Source of the DNA: Membranipora membranacea | Lineage: Eukaryota > Bryozoa > Gymnolaemata > Cheilostomatida > Membraniporidae | DNA length: 64,000 nt | NCBI GenBank assembly: GCA_914767715.1 | Contig: OU612066.1 | Coordinates: forward strand, 7,321,001 to 7,385,000 | Direction: 5' to 3' | Shown here: in pieces, positions 13,601-28,600 of the stretch | How positions within the stretch are numbered: position 1 is the stretch's first letter | How the letters are laid out: every line of letters begins with the position of its first letter | Notes under the pieces: model-generated | Told to the model about the DNA's origin: nothing | Database searches by the model: none | The model's input: the letters and a program-made list of their open reading frames with translations, nothing else | Made by a program: the position numbers and the translations under genes

Positions 13601-16600
13601 ACCCATAAATCATTAGTACGAATTTGGGAAATGACAATCATGTGGAGCAGGCTAATATTCGTACGAAATTTAATTAGCAAGAATTGGTGGAAATTTGCAC
13701 GATCAGGTGGCCTCTGCTTAAGAGTACATACCAGGCTTTACCGCCTTTCTTGAGTAGCCCCACAAGTCAGAAAGAGCATTGTGGAATTTCATGAAGCTGT
13801 CCTGCTCTTGTTTCCTGGCATCAAATGCTTCACCAACAAACTTCAAACTTGACTTGAGCTGCTCAGACACTTCACATAGAGACATGACTTTTACTTTATT
13901 CCCTTCAAGGAAGTCAAACTCAGCAAAAGTGATTTCACCCTTGAGGAGTTTGGTTATTACAGCCTCTAGTGCTGAGTTAGACATTGCCAGTCTCTCCTTG
14001 TTTTTATCTGATATGATGTCTTTCTGTTCTGGCGTGAGACACCCTAAAATCAAATCACAAAAGTGTAAAATATGTAGATGATCCTAACACATCGAACCAA
14101 TAGTTCAATACATCCTTGTCATGGTTGAGTTATGGCTTCCAGATGGTTAACTACTTTCTCAAGAGGCAAACCAATATTCTGAGACTCCCAGCAAAAATAC
14201 TATGGGCACGACTTACTGAAAACCTTCCATACAGACACAAAGTTCCCCCATTTCACCATATTCTTTACGATATCCATAACTTCGACATTCTCAGCTTCCC
14301 AAGCCTTGGTAAGTGCGTGATCGACAAGTTTTCCCACCTTAGCAGAAGCAGACAGCTTGGAGGTGCTCCCTTCCTGCAATTTCAAATAATAACATGCCTC
14401 ACACACAGTCTTGTGTAGAAGATAAAAATATACATGATAAATTGATTGACTGATTAATGGAATATGGTTAGCAGCTTACATTTTTTGACTCGCTATTATA
14501 AAACAGCAAAGTACTACCAGGTGACAAAAGTGGGATTTACTGCTAATCAGCTTCATATACTATATTTACCTTCAATAGTTCCTCAGCATGTGAAAACGCT
14601 GATTCAGCAACAGTTTCATCCATTGCAGGAACATCGTAATCATAGCTACAGTACATGTCTATAACGGCAGCTGGCAGTAGTTTAGCAACCTGGTTTGAAG
14701 GAAAATAATCTGATATGAAAAAAAACAATTTGAAATGACGCGGTTTGTTAGTGCTGATGATGACGATGATTTTTAGTTGAGACTATGTGTCCGCTCCATT
14801 GATCCCACCAATTACCAAGACCGGAGCCGTTTAACCGGTTTCTGCATTTGCTCCAGTGGGCACCCAACAGCCCACATGTATATAGGGTTCATTAGCATGC
14901 ATGTGAGATATCAATTAAATGTAAGACACCGGTCTGGAGTAAAAAGTTATCAGAACATAACCTTCCTTGATCAATAACCATTCAGAGGGCAACCTGGACC
15001 TAAGATTGATGTATTTGATAGAAGGCCCACAAATAATCAGGAGCATATTTTAAATTTTTGTAGCCTACCTTTTCGAGGCGAGCTTGCAGTGTTTTAGAGC
15101 AGATTGTTAACCACCAGTCTCTTAGCTCAGTAGTGTCTACTTCAAACTGGAACAAAGTCTCCCAAATCTGCAAATCAGCGTTGTACATACCAATGATAGA
15201 TTTTTAGTCTAAATGATTGAGTATATAAAGGCTCAAATAGAGTGTTTCCCACAAATGCCTTGAATGCAAAGATTTCAGAGATATCCGGGTTTAACTGAGG
15301 TTGTCCGAGGTTTGAGCCCTGTTTACTATGAGCCCCAGGCCCCAGTCCACCATCCAAAACTAGCTTGTGGCTGTTTGAAGAGATGAATGATAATCATGCC
15401 GTGGACGTAAGAACTAGCCCAGCTGTACAACAGCTCTTACTGAACAATACTATTCCAATTTGTGTGAATCAATGAGTTCCATTTTGTGCCATCTGTGAAA
15501 GGTCTGCAACCTATTGTGAAATGTGAGCCGTTTGCAACATTTTGATTGAGATTCGTTTATAATTGCCGTTTCAAACTTGAACAAACTCATCTAATAGCAA
15601 CTATCATGCTAGGTCGGGGAATTAGTTTATGCGCTCAAAATTTGACGACGACCGCATTCACAGCAAAGGGATTGTGATTGATAATGAAATGCTTCTACCA
15701 ACAGCCTGAGCAACATTTGAGCACTGAAATTAGCTAGCAATATATCTTATAAATATGTCATACCTTGATTTCAGTCTGTGGTACATAAAGTCTATGGTTG
15801 GCATACATTCTTGTTTTGTCAAAGACCTCGACCAGTCTATCTGACAAGAACACTAACTGGGAACCAAGTTCATTCACATTCAAGGAGCTGTCCTCTTTTA
15901 TCAAGGCATCCATCACCAGCAGATAAATGTGAAATGAGCTGAGTATGGTATCACTGACTTTACGGGTATGAAATGGAAACAGTTCATCTAATATACCATG
16001 GGATATCGCATGTATACATTCAGAGCCAACAACTCTGCCGCTGAAATGGGCACAAAAACAAAGATGGAAATTATAATGATATTGGGTTGGTTGCGTTCTC
16101 TCTCAAATGCCTCTTTGATCACCGTATTGTGGTAAAACAGAAACCTAGCTTGGATTGAATTGGATATTTTTATGTTGTATTTCAAAATCAAGATTAATAT
16201 ATATAAATCTTACCCTTTCACAGCTTTGCTTCTGATAATCAAGTACTGATGTAAGGCAGTAATGATCGCCTCTTTCTGCAAAGAATAAGGTACACTCTCT
16301 AACTTTCTCAACAGCCAATTAGCGGGCTCAGTGAGGACGATAAAACAGGGACAGAAAACAATACGGCTGTCTTTTCTCTGAGGAAAATATTTCCATGACC
16401 CTTTGCGGATAGTAAATGAAAACCAACTGTTTTTATATTTTACGTTTACCCAACTGCCGCTTCCTCTCCTCTGCTATGTTCTTTGATGCCTGACTTGTCT
16501 ACATGTAGGTGTTCCTGGTTGTCTTATCATCAACAGTTAACTTAAGTTATTGCTTACATTGGCAATTCTACCATAAATTGCTGACATTTGCAGCATATAA

Positions 16601-19600
16601 TCTGATTCGGAAAGTTCCTTTTTTTACGGGCACTCACCACAATATCCCGATAACTTTGCTCCCGTATATGATCTTCTGCACATGCTAATATTCCATCCAG
16701 TGGTAAATACAGTAACCTCTCATCTGTGAAGCTCTGCAGCATGTGAATGAACTGCCGATCAGTTAGAGTTGCCAGCAGGCTGTAGGGGAGAATCTCGTTG
16801 TGTGGAAAGAACGGGCTTAGTAGTCTTAGAGCTGTTTCCCACTGGTTGCTGTAATAAGGATGTGTTATGCTGTTAGTATTAATACTCAAAATGTAACCGG
16901 ATGAGCTTATTTATTTTCATTTTGAGGGTATTAGAACAGAAAAATATGTGGTTCTTTGAGGGAGACCTCAACACAATTGGGACTTGCGTGCCCCTTTTTA
17001 AGCACGACCCACAGGAACACCACATCAATCAATCACTCTTGCCCCATATGCTGCCACCATAGTTTTGTGTTAACATGAAGCAATGATTGGACTGTAACTA
17101 GAATTTCTGTTGGGCTCATTGGATTATAGGGTAGGTCTCCTTTTAGTAAATCCTGGTAAGGCAGGAAAGCTCGAGCAGACATTTCAGAGACTGTGCTATG
17201 ACAACTTACTCTTGTTTGAAAGACCTCTTCTGCTCAACAATTTCATCTTTCACAGACTCGACCCCCCACCAATCCTTCGCATCATGTCTGTTTGTGGGCC
17301 GATTACTGACACCTGAAGTACCCATGACCATATGGATAAGAGGTATTGTTAGCATCCATGCATCTCCTTCAGCACTACTTGCTAATACTCTGGCAGTGTA
17401 TTGTAGAGCCGATAGCAATGTACTAAAATATATATCACAATGTGACAGCAAAGGGCACAGACATGTAGAAATAATGGATCAAGCAGTGTCTTGAGCAAGA
17501 AGGCTAGTTATCACAAGTTCCCAAGGAACATTATTGTGGGAATTAATGTACAAGGTTACACCAAGGACCTAACTCCTTGGTGTGACCATATAAATAATAT
17601 ATAAATATGTTTATGATTACACTATACATTTGTGTTATGTCTTGGAGTCGGAATTGAAAGTGTGGAGATTACAATTTCTCTCTTACAATAACAACTTGTA
17701 CCTTACTACATACTTTGAGTATATTTTCTCATCTGGATCAACAAGTTCACTCATAATGCTATCGTGCTCTGACAATAGCGAGCCAATTTTATCCATAGCT
17801 TGAAGAAGGCATATCTTGACCACTTGCAAACTATTCCTCAGGTAAGAGATGTTGTTGAATTTCAGTGATGACAGCCATAATACACCCAAAGTTGATGTCA
17901 GTAGAAGAGGAGCGTTGTTGGATGATTTCAACAGTCTCTCAAAGCCAACTATGCAACCTTTGATATAACCATCGTAAACCTAAAATCAATGCATGAGGCC
18001 TGTCACACAGTGTTTTGCTGTGAGTCAACCCGTCCAACCACAATTGGTAAAAAGGTCATGAGACTATAGGAACATGTGGCCAAACGAAATGCTTGTAGAG
18101 CATGGGAATTCAATTTACTGATGAGCTATTCCCATCAAATCATCAAACCAGACACATCACGTTATACATCATTGAGGAGTAGCAGGGTCACCTTGCCCAT
18201 TGGTCAGACTGGCTTGTTAGACAATCAAACTTAGTTTCGTAAACTAGTTTCAAGTAGTTCATATACGCAAAATAGGCAAAGCTAAATTAATATAAATATA
18301 TACCTTGCCCAGGATCCGTTGGGCATTCTTTTCCTTCACCCCAGTGTCGGAATAGTGGTAGTAAAATACCCTGGGGTACCCAGAGAGATGTTCTGTCTGT
18401 CTTCTCTCAACGGTACTGATCCGTGAAATTAACTCATCGAGGCCAGTACCTCGTTCTAACTCTCCAATAAGATCTGGTAACATTGCCCTGACTCCTCTTT
18501 CCCTCTGAGCATCTTTAGAACTGACATTGTTGGTGTTGGTGAAGAAGCCTGATACCTTTGTGAGAGCTTTCTTCCATAATGGCGATTCATCTTTCATCAA
18601 TATAACACCATCGTACACTGTGGCATCTTTTTCTATAACTATAATAACACATAAGATTGTATATTTTGCCTTGATAATCAAGGTATGTGGAAAAAATACC
18701 AAATTTCAACTGTTAACCCCCCCCCCCCCCCTCTCCTCCCCACAAAGAACATGATGTTTGGTAATAGTGTTGTACAGAAATATTAAGCAGCACAGGGGTT
18801 TAGGTAGCTCTCACACATCAGGTTTAAGTAATTGAGAGCTTCTTCTGTAGGTCGAATTCCAGTGGATTCTGTTAACGAGACATGGTAGTTTTAAGGATCG
18901 ACTGCAATCGCTTCTCAGTAGAATCAAAGTGTTTCTTAACCTTCTTAGCAAATACAAGGCCTATGTGTTATGATTGGATATTGGGTTGAAACTCATCGTG
19001 CGCTTGGCAGTTGTGAAAAGTGAGAGCAGTACTCTTGGCTGCACTAGATCTTGTAACCGAGACAATGCAATCATCAAAGCAGAAAGTAATAAAACAACAC
19101 ACTCAATAGATATTTCAATAAATTGTGATTCATCCAATATCATCACAGACTGACCTGAGAGATTAAGGCAACGGTTCACTATCCTGTCACCTAGGCTCGC
19201 TTTCCCAAGCCACTCATAGTTATCAGCGTTGTTCTGCTGTCCACCATCGTGAATAAAATACTTGTATTCATACGATGTATCTCTACATGATGTAGTCCAA
19301 TTGCCTGTCCACACCTCTCCATCACTAAAAGCGCAGATTGTCAAAAATTCAATATAACTTATATACAGCAAACGATCATGATTCTCATTCTTTGCTAAAA
19401 CTACTCTTGCTTGAGCTCTTGGATGTGATATGTTTGCTCTCTATTTACATTATTGATGTGTTGAGGAACTAGTTCTCAGAATATAGCCTTCTTCTGAAAG
19501 ATTGACTTGTTACAGACTAGCTATTGAGATAATTCATATGCTGGAGCATCATTGAGACATAAGCACCAAAAAACTGGCACACTACAGCATATATCCCTAT

Positions 19601-22600
19601 GCGCGTTGGCAGGTAAACTTTGATAGTTTATGCTATAGTAAGTGATATTACAGAATACTTTATGTGCTTACCGTTTCTCAAGAGTCAGCAATGTCTTCCA
19701 GCTAGAATAAGCATGTTCTTTGCTACGAATTTCTACAATAGGCTGCTTTCCAATCTCTGAAAAGTGTTGCACTATGATTTCAGCTAAGATAACCTTGAAT
19801 GTAATCTTCCGTTCTGTTTGACCTCTAAAATGTTAAAAACAGTGTCTAACATTCATACCCACTGAAATGCGGCACAATTTGTTCTCCTGAATCAAGAATA
19901 TGCCATGCATTTTGTAAAAAGTATAGTTTGTAGTACACAGTCGGAAAAAAGAACTTGTATGTATACACAGATAGCTATACATTAGGGCTTTGAGACACTG
20001 ACCTTCTACACCGTTGATTTGTTTCTTCATGTTTTTGCTTCTCCATATCACTGCCTGTTGGGACCTCATCAATGTTTATCTGTTTAGAATAAAGAGTATA
20101 GCTAAATTAATAAAAGAGACTCCGTGCAGTAGATCGGATGTCCAGCTGAAATATGAACCTGATATCATTTGGGTTTGTGAATTCTATTAACTATCATATG
20201 ATTTTTTTCTCAAACGTATAACCAATGAAATTGAACAACAGCTTGTGCCTGATGGATCACAGATGAAACAAAAAAATCTGAACGTTATTCTAACATACAG
20301 CAGAAGGAGTCATCTTCTATTTGACACACTAGGGGTTGAACTTCAGACACTTACCAAAGGGAGTTTGTTTGCTGTGAAGATTTTATTTAGGTTTTTGGCA
20401 TATTTGTTGATGAATTTTCTGAACCCATTCACATAATCTTTGCACTGCTGCTTCTGATTCCAATTCTTGCTGTTGCTGTGAAGATTTTTGTCGCCTTCAA
20501 ACTTGGTCAGTCGACTTGTGGCCTCAGCACATGCCTCAAGCAATAAGCTATCACTTATGCCAGAGGACTTGGCCAGGTCTGCTTTTTTCTTGATATCCTT
20601 GAACATTGCAATGATGTCCTGATCATGGAATGTGCCTCCTGAAAAATTTAAGCATTGCGTAAACAAAATATTTCGGTGCTGCAAATGGAAATCTTTTGAT
20701 ACTCCTTCCAACAACTGATATTTGTGTTGTGGGTTTAGTCAAGACTAAACACTGAGGCACAAAGATACTTTTTGATAAAAAGAAACTAGCAGGCAGGCCA
20801 GGAAGTTCTCATTGGTAGAGAAATTAGCATTGATGTCACCAGCTATATACAAATAGTCAGGGTACCGAAGGCCCATTTTTGGCGTGTTGTGACTCATAGA
20901 AAGTAACTCGATGTCCAATATGTCATTACGAAGCTGACAATCTGTGGGTTCAGGATCTACAGGCGCAGTTTGGCTATCATGGTAAATTTTGGGGCAATCA
21001 AGGGAGATAATAACGAAAAGGCCGAAATCGAATGTTCATCACCTGATCACGTTTTAATCAATTATACCAAAATTAAGTCTTCTATAAGTCAAGAAATACT
21101 TGGCAGATTCTAATAATACTTGGTCACAACATAGTCCTATAGGTCAAGATGAAAAAATGCTTAGACAATTTTTGAATTGTTATGTAATTTATTTGCTAAT
21201 TACACTAATTAGTGGAGGATGTTTTTCGTGTTTCTTTTGGTTTTTTGAGAATAAATCCTGCGATTGAGTTAAAACTTGGGATATGTGGGTTTTGACATAT
21301 TATACCGAATCTTATGAAATCATCAATTATGATGTCACATGACCCGATATACAAAATGGCCGCCATAAACAGTAAACTGCTGCCGATTAACATTTCTTAT
21401 CATGCGATTGAGTTAAAACTTGGGATATGGGGGTTTGACATATACCGAATCTTATGACATCATACATTTTTATGTCACATGACCCGATATACAAAATGGA
21501 TGCCATAAACAGGAAGTGGCTGCCGATTAACAGTTCTTAACATGCGATTGAGTTAAAACTTGGAGTTTATGGGTTATGACATATACCGAATCTTATGACA
21601 TCATCAATTTTTACGTCACATGACCCGATATACAAAATGGATGCCATAAACAGGAAGTGGCTGCCGATTAACAGTTCTTAACATGCGATTGAGTTAAAAC
21701 TTGGAGTTTAGGGGTTATGACATATACCGAATCTTATGACATCATCAATTTTTATGTCACATGACCCCGATATCCAATTTGGCCGCCATAGACAGTTAAT
21801 TGCTGCGTATTAACAGTTCTTATCATGCGATTGAGTTAAAACTTGGGATATGGGGGTTATGACATATACCGAATCTAATGACATCATCAATTTTAATGTC
21901 ACATGACCCGATATCCAAAATGGCCACCATAAACAGTATATTGTTGCCGATTAGCAGTTCTTATCATGTGATTGAGTTAAAACTTAGGATAAGGGGGTTA
22001 TGACATATACCGAATCTTATGACATCATCAATTTTGATGTCACATGACCTTGATATCCAAAATTAATGGTTGTATTCCTTTATATTTGCTTGCAAATATC
22101 TTAACCATTTCTAGTTCTTATTGTAATTTGATTTAACTTGGATTTATGATTTTTAAACAAAATGATCTCAATGAAATGAAAAACAACAGGTAATGAATAG
22201 TTGCTTCAAATATGCTCTGGATGTACACAAGTTAGTCACATCGAATCTTCAAGCAATCAGAGTAAAAACACAAGCATATTCAAGTGCTATAATAAAATGG
22301 ATTGTTAGATAAAGATCTATATTTATTTTAGCAATTGAAGCATGAGCACGAGAACATCTAACACCCACCTTCAGAGTCCACAGCTGAAGTATCATTACTA
22401 CCTGTGCTATCTACAGCAGTTTTACTTCTAGTACGGTCAGATATGTTCTCTGACAACAGAAATGAGGAAAGTGTATAAAATGAACATATTCAAAACAAAT
22501 TTCAAACACAAATTTCAAACTTCGGGAAAACATCACATCAAAGAAAATCTTCAATTAAGGGTGAAACGACTTTGTCTAAACCTAACCTAACTAGTCAACA

Positions 22601-25600
22601 TTATACTAAGTACAATATGTTTATCGTGGAACATTATGCTGATTATAAAGAAAAACACCATAAGGACACCAACCAGAGTGATTAGCTGCAGAATGAGCCT
22701 CTTTATCATCCATACCATCTTGATCAGCACAGCTTTCCTGGGTAGGTTTACGCTCAGGGGGAACTGTTTTCTCATGTTCATCTATAAAAAGTGCAGAATA
22801 GCAACTGATACCTCTTCATCAAAAAGCCTAAATTTTTTTAATATCTTTGCAAATATTATAATGTCAATTATAATTTTCAAATTTCATCTAAAATTTAAAA
22901 ACAATTCAATATTCTGTTTCAAAATCTACAGATGATGAAAACTTACCTTGACCTGTTAAACTAGGGGAGGAGTCTGTTGGTTTACGGTTTGCATCGCCAA
23001 AAATTCGGCCTGTATAAATTTTACGTAAAATTAAAACATAACAAAAATTGATACTTATTGCATTGTTTAATTCTGATCAGTAAATATGACATTGTAGCAA
23101 CAAGTTTGACAACATCACTCGTTAATTGAAGAATACTTTTAAGGGGGGGGGGGGGGGTGCTCTCAATATGAGTTCAACATAAGCCTTTTTAGATATGACA
23201 ACATAGGATTATAATGCGAAAACGGTTTTTCCACAACAGTATTTCCCAAATATACGCCTTAGGGAGATTGTAATCAGAGACTAGGGAAACAATTTAAAAA
23301 AGGCAAATTACTATAGGCAGTTTTCTGAGCTCTGATTTAGGCCTCAATTTGGGGTTGTCCTCTCTCCAGTTTGGTACTTTTAACCCACGCTGCGTAGGAA
23401 AAACGTGCTGAAAAGAGGGTTATCTTGAAAACCGCTTATAATAGGATCGATATTATTTTTGATTCAGAATTTGCAACATTGAAAACTCATATGGACATAG
23501 TTTGGGAAATAAATTTAGTATTTGGATAGTCAATTATAGCATTTCCTGCCTGTTTTGCGGACAATTTGGCAGAATCTTTCATGAGTTTTGTCACTAAAAT
23601 TAAGATTTATCAACATTCAAGCCTCCCTCCAATGATTTGGAAACCCTGTCTCTCAGGGTTTTCAATGGTGCAGACTCTTAATCAAAAATCATTTTTATCC
23701 TAACATAAGCGGTTTTCAATATAACCCTCTTTCAGCAGGTTTTTCCTATGCGGCGCGGGATAAAAGTACCAAACTGGAGAGAAGACAACTCCGAGTTGAG
23801 GCATAAATAAGAGCTCAGAAAACTGTCTATTGGTGCTACTTCTATCATCAGACAGGCAATAGCTTAGTTTTACCAGCCACGTTTATCTTATTGTGATCAC
23901 CTGGTGTATGTGAATACAGTAAGAGATCAATCCAATCCTTACCCTCGGGATTGCTCTCCCTTCCTAAAGCAGCTTGCAGATCCTTTGTGAATGAACCTGG
24001 CCCAGCATCGTTGGCTTGAGGTTGTGTGGGAGTTTGCTGCTCATGAAATAATGATGTCTCATCCATGGATTTTTCCTTTATTTTTTTTTCGTCCTTTCTA
24101 ACATTACCCTCTGATTGGTCATCTGCTGTTCTCTTACTGACATCACGGTCACCTGTTATAATATTTCCAAAATCAGCAGAGTTCACATCACTGGTTAGTT
24201 GATCATTTGGCTTCACATGAGGTGATGAGTCAGATTGATCTTCCCTTCCTTTGTCATCAGAGACATGATCTTCAGCTCCCCTACTATTGTAACCGCTCGT
24301 TGTATCCCGCATGAGGGGGCCTTTCTGGGGTTGGACACTGCTATCAACCTCCTTTCTAATATCTGCTCTCTCATCGTGCTGATTATTTATGCTGTGTGTG
24401 TTCTGGTTTTTGGTGTCATCTGCAAGATTGTTATCAGCAGTTGACATTGTGTCTGTCTGACCAGTAGTGTTCCGTGCTCTTGAGGGAGGGACAACTTGAG
24501 AAGGGCTGAATTTTTTAGGCTGTGAGCTGCTCCCATTTTTGGACCCAATGTCGGTCTGTTCCCTTTCATCTGTTTGGCTTGCGGGGGCCTCTGTGGTGGA
24601 CAGATGCTGGTTAATGGATTGACGTAACACAAGCACCTGAGCTGTTGTTTTCTCAACATGATGAGTTATTTCTCCACCATGTTGTGGCATGATAGGTGCA
24701 AGAGATTGTTCAGCAATTCTCTCAGACTCTGAAGCCCGCCCATCTGTGCCGGTCTCCTTTCCCTCGACTCGAGTCAGTTTTTCATCATCATCACTCTCTG
24801 GAGGTGTCACAAACATCTCATTGTCTGATGAAGAATCGTCATCCATTGGCTCGTCTTCATCCGCAGTCCTTAGGGCAGCTGGGGATGAGAGCTCTTCGGG
24901 AAAGTGACCCGAGGCAGCGTGGATAGCTCCAGATTGCTGTTTCTGTGACACTTTCTCACCAGTATGTAATGATAGATCTGCCATTTCTCTGTCTGGGGTC
25001 TTTGGATTCTTGTAGACTGGTGATTTATCTGCATGATTACCGGAACCATCTAAAATATTGTGCAACTCCCAATTATAGTTTTTATAATTTTATGCTTACT
25101 GTTAGACATGAGGTGTAGGAAATGCAAGGGCGTATGTAAGCAGAGAAAAGCCTGGTCACAAGTAGATCGATCCGCCTTTGTTTGGAGTTGCCCCCTCCTC
25201 ATGCCAGCGGCTTGCCAGTGATTTGGGAGGAACCTGAAAGCAGGGGAATACAAGCAAAGTTGATCTTGTCACTATTCAGTTACTTCAGAGATCCGATGAT
25301 TTTGAGATCAGTATTTGTGCTACACGCGCCCATTATGTCATCCTGGACATGCACAGACTACTGTATGGACTGTATGATTGAAGAGTTTTATCGAAAACAA
25401 AAAATTCATTCCCTGAACAACACATAGGAAGTGTAGCGAGATGAGTCACATATAAAGCATATCTCCAGTTAGCAGCTTGCATGTAGAGATAGCATTACCT
25501 GGTTCTTGGATTGCTAGAGGAAAACATAAGCAATACATTAATATAATACATATTTATTATTCTACATGCTGACAAGCTGGAAAGACAGCTAAACCTACTA

Positions 25601-28600
25601 CAAGGGGTCCCAGCAATGGGCCATGTAAGGCCAATAACCCTAACACGTACGCTGTGTTTCATAGGGTGGCAATGGTGGATTGGAATGTGCTGTGGGATGA
25701 GAGAACACAACTCCGAGTAGTGAATAGCGGGCTATCTAATTAGCGCCATCAACCCATTCTTTTTTTGGGGATGGTGAGATGGCGCAATCGGTTAGCGCGC
25801 TTGCTATTCACTGCCAGGCGATTAGTGCCGCAGGAGTTGTGGGTTCGAGTCCCACTGGGGGAGCTTTCATTGTTGATTGTTCCAGCCCCCAGCACCCACG
25901 GGTGTATACCTCTCCATATTTATTATTCTAATGCACTGCTATTTCATTCACAAACCAGCACATTCTTTGAAATAACTTCTAATTGTTTACAGCTTCGCAA
26001 TAACAGAACTGGCCATACAATGGCGTATATTTTTATATATCCGCTCACCATTGCACATGTCCTCAGCAGTTCTTTTGGTCGGCTTAGGAGCCCGATCACC
26101 AGATTCAATTGAGCCGATAGTCTCATCACCCCTAGAAAATATGACCGAGTACCCTAATCTACCAGCACAGTTGAGTAATTCTGAATGAGATTGTGTAAAC
26201 ATGAGGGAGGGAAATGGAGGAATTATAAGGTTACAGTTCGTACCCGACAAAGCATCATGCTTAGATGCTTTCTTTTTCACACTTGCGTAGCATATGCTAC
26301 GTTGCCATAGGTTGTTTTTAGCTCAATCATGACTGAGCTGATAACCAATCCATGAAACCACTAATAATGTAGTGCTCAGTGCCACTGTTGAGAGCGAACA
26401 GATGCCAGTTTAGCCATTGGCCTGAATAGCCTGGCGGTGAGGTCATTAAGATTTTGGCTAAGCAATTCACTACATCAGCTTCTCATCCCAGCAACGGACA
26501 TTACAATTACGATGAGATGAATAGAGTTGATGATTGACTTTCTATTCATATGGGTACAAAGTTTAGTAACACCTCACTGTCAACAAACACATCAGCTAAT
26601 ATTTTCATTTGCAGAAAATAGGATTGAATGAAACTAGGCTTGGTATGAGCTGGTAACTCCCTGGTATGAGTGTGCTTCGCTTGATGGTCAAGATTTTTAA
26701 TTTATTTGCTGAGTAGGTTTTAATCAGATTGAAAAGTTTGCCAACATGAACAAGATCACTGTGAAGGTCCTCTAGCCAAAACAATTATTCAACAACTTCT
26801 TGGTTCACTAACCTTTTGTCAGTAACCTCAGGTGTTTGAGACATCGAATCATCTGTCATATAGATGTCCTTTCCAGGTACCTCTACTGCGAAACAAATAT
26901 ATTCTACTAACAGGATTTTCCAACACAAAACATGGTGTGACCACAGTACATACACGCAGTCCATGCATTCATTGTTAAAGTGTTTTGTCAGAAACAAAAT
27001 ACACTGTCTGACCCCATGCTGATACCACCACCAACCAGAATATCCCTTATCGTGATAACCCGTCGAGTGTCTACAAAGTATGTCTTAGTTTACGTGCTCA
27101 AACAGTGCCAGAGAAGCTGGTAGTAGCATTTCACTATCATAAAGAAACGATACCACCAGCTATTCAGGGACATTTTGAGTGCTTAGCCTAATACTAGATA
27201 TATCTGAGAGTCTGCAAAGGACATCATCGATAAGGAGACACTTTGGTATTCAATGATACGCCCCCTTTGGGCGTAAAGAGAATAACAGAATAAACAAAAG
27301 TTTCAGATCTACAGTTCTTCAATCACTGATGAGCCATAACAGTTCTCAACAAGCTGATATTTTGACGCATAACAGAAGAAACTTAGGGGAATTTTTGCAC
27401 ATTGTGGTTATCATGCCGGGGATTCCCCTGAACATTGTCGCATATAAAACTACTAAACAATACAAAGGCATGCAGAATTGCTCATTCAACTCAACACAGG
27501 ACAATTGTTGCTGCCTCTGCAAAAATAATTGTATTTGTTATTTATTGGTTTTACTATCCAATCAATCACTATTCAAAGGATTAGGAGATAGAATAATCTG
27601 CAAATGCCTGCTATTTTAACCATACCTTGGCCGCAGTCTGTGGCAGACTAATTTAGACAGACATCTCAAGTGTAACCCAGATTAAATGATAATAGTTCTC
27701 ATCAAAGTTCACTTAAGCCTTTTGACAATGAAAGGATCCCAAACGTAATCTCAACATAGCATTGTTAGCTAAACAACTATAATGAATATGGTGGCAACTG
27801 GCAAGCCTACTCACTGTTAGATGAAGGGAGCTGCGTAACTAGTGCCATGGAATCTACACCAGACCGCATAGTGACCTTCCTGGCATCATTGTCAGCATTG
27901 CACATGCCATCTTCTGAAACAACTATAGATAATCAAAAGCATGAGCATGTGTTTCATCCTCATGCCAGCAAACATGAATAAGTACTATCATAGAGTAAAC
28001 CATATGCCGAGAAACACTTTGATGATAGTAATAATGTCTGTGTTTCTTAGTTGATTGGGCGAGAATAATGTGTAGCCACTGATGAAGTAAGGCCAAGGCT
28101 TACCAGTGCTTAACCCCGGGTAGCAAATAAAATAAAATATATATGGTGCAAACAAAAAGTTCAGCTCACAGTTAAGAGTGGCAGCCTTCCTCCTGCTGAG
28201 ATTATTGCAGAATTTTCTGGGGGGGGGGGGGGTTGGTGGCTTAAGAAAAATCACTCACAATGTTCAGCAAAACAGACAAATACAAATTTTTTTAATATTT
28301 CAGCCTCATCACATGCAGGGTAGGCTTATAAGTTAACTACACAACAGAAGGAAGCCTGATGTGGTAACTAAGTTTTAGTTCAGTTATATTTATAATGTAT
28401 CACTATTGAATTGACGTAGAACATACCGTAATCAAGAAAGCTGAGTCTGCATTTTCTACAGAACTTGGAGAGTTGGCCTTCCTTACTACACTTTCTCTCA
28501 GCTCTGCAACCATCCAAAGGACAAATGAGAAGTTCAGCCGATGAGAAATGTGTGTCACCTGCCTGAGCGTATATTTCGTCAGTGCCTGGAGCTATCTCCT

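Noticed and set aside
23848-25065. 405-codon frame as a stand-alone gene
   Set aside because: Acceptor and donor at 25049 and 23943 place its central 1,107 nt as an in-frame exon of gene A; the ends beyond are intron.
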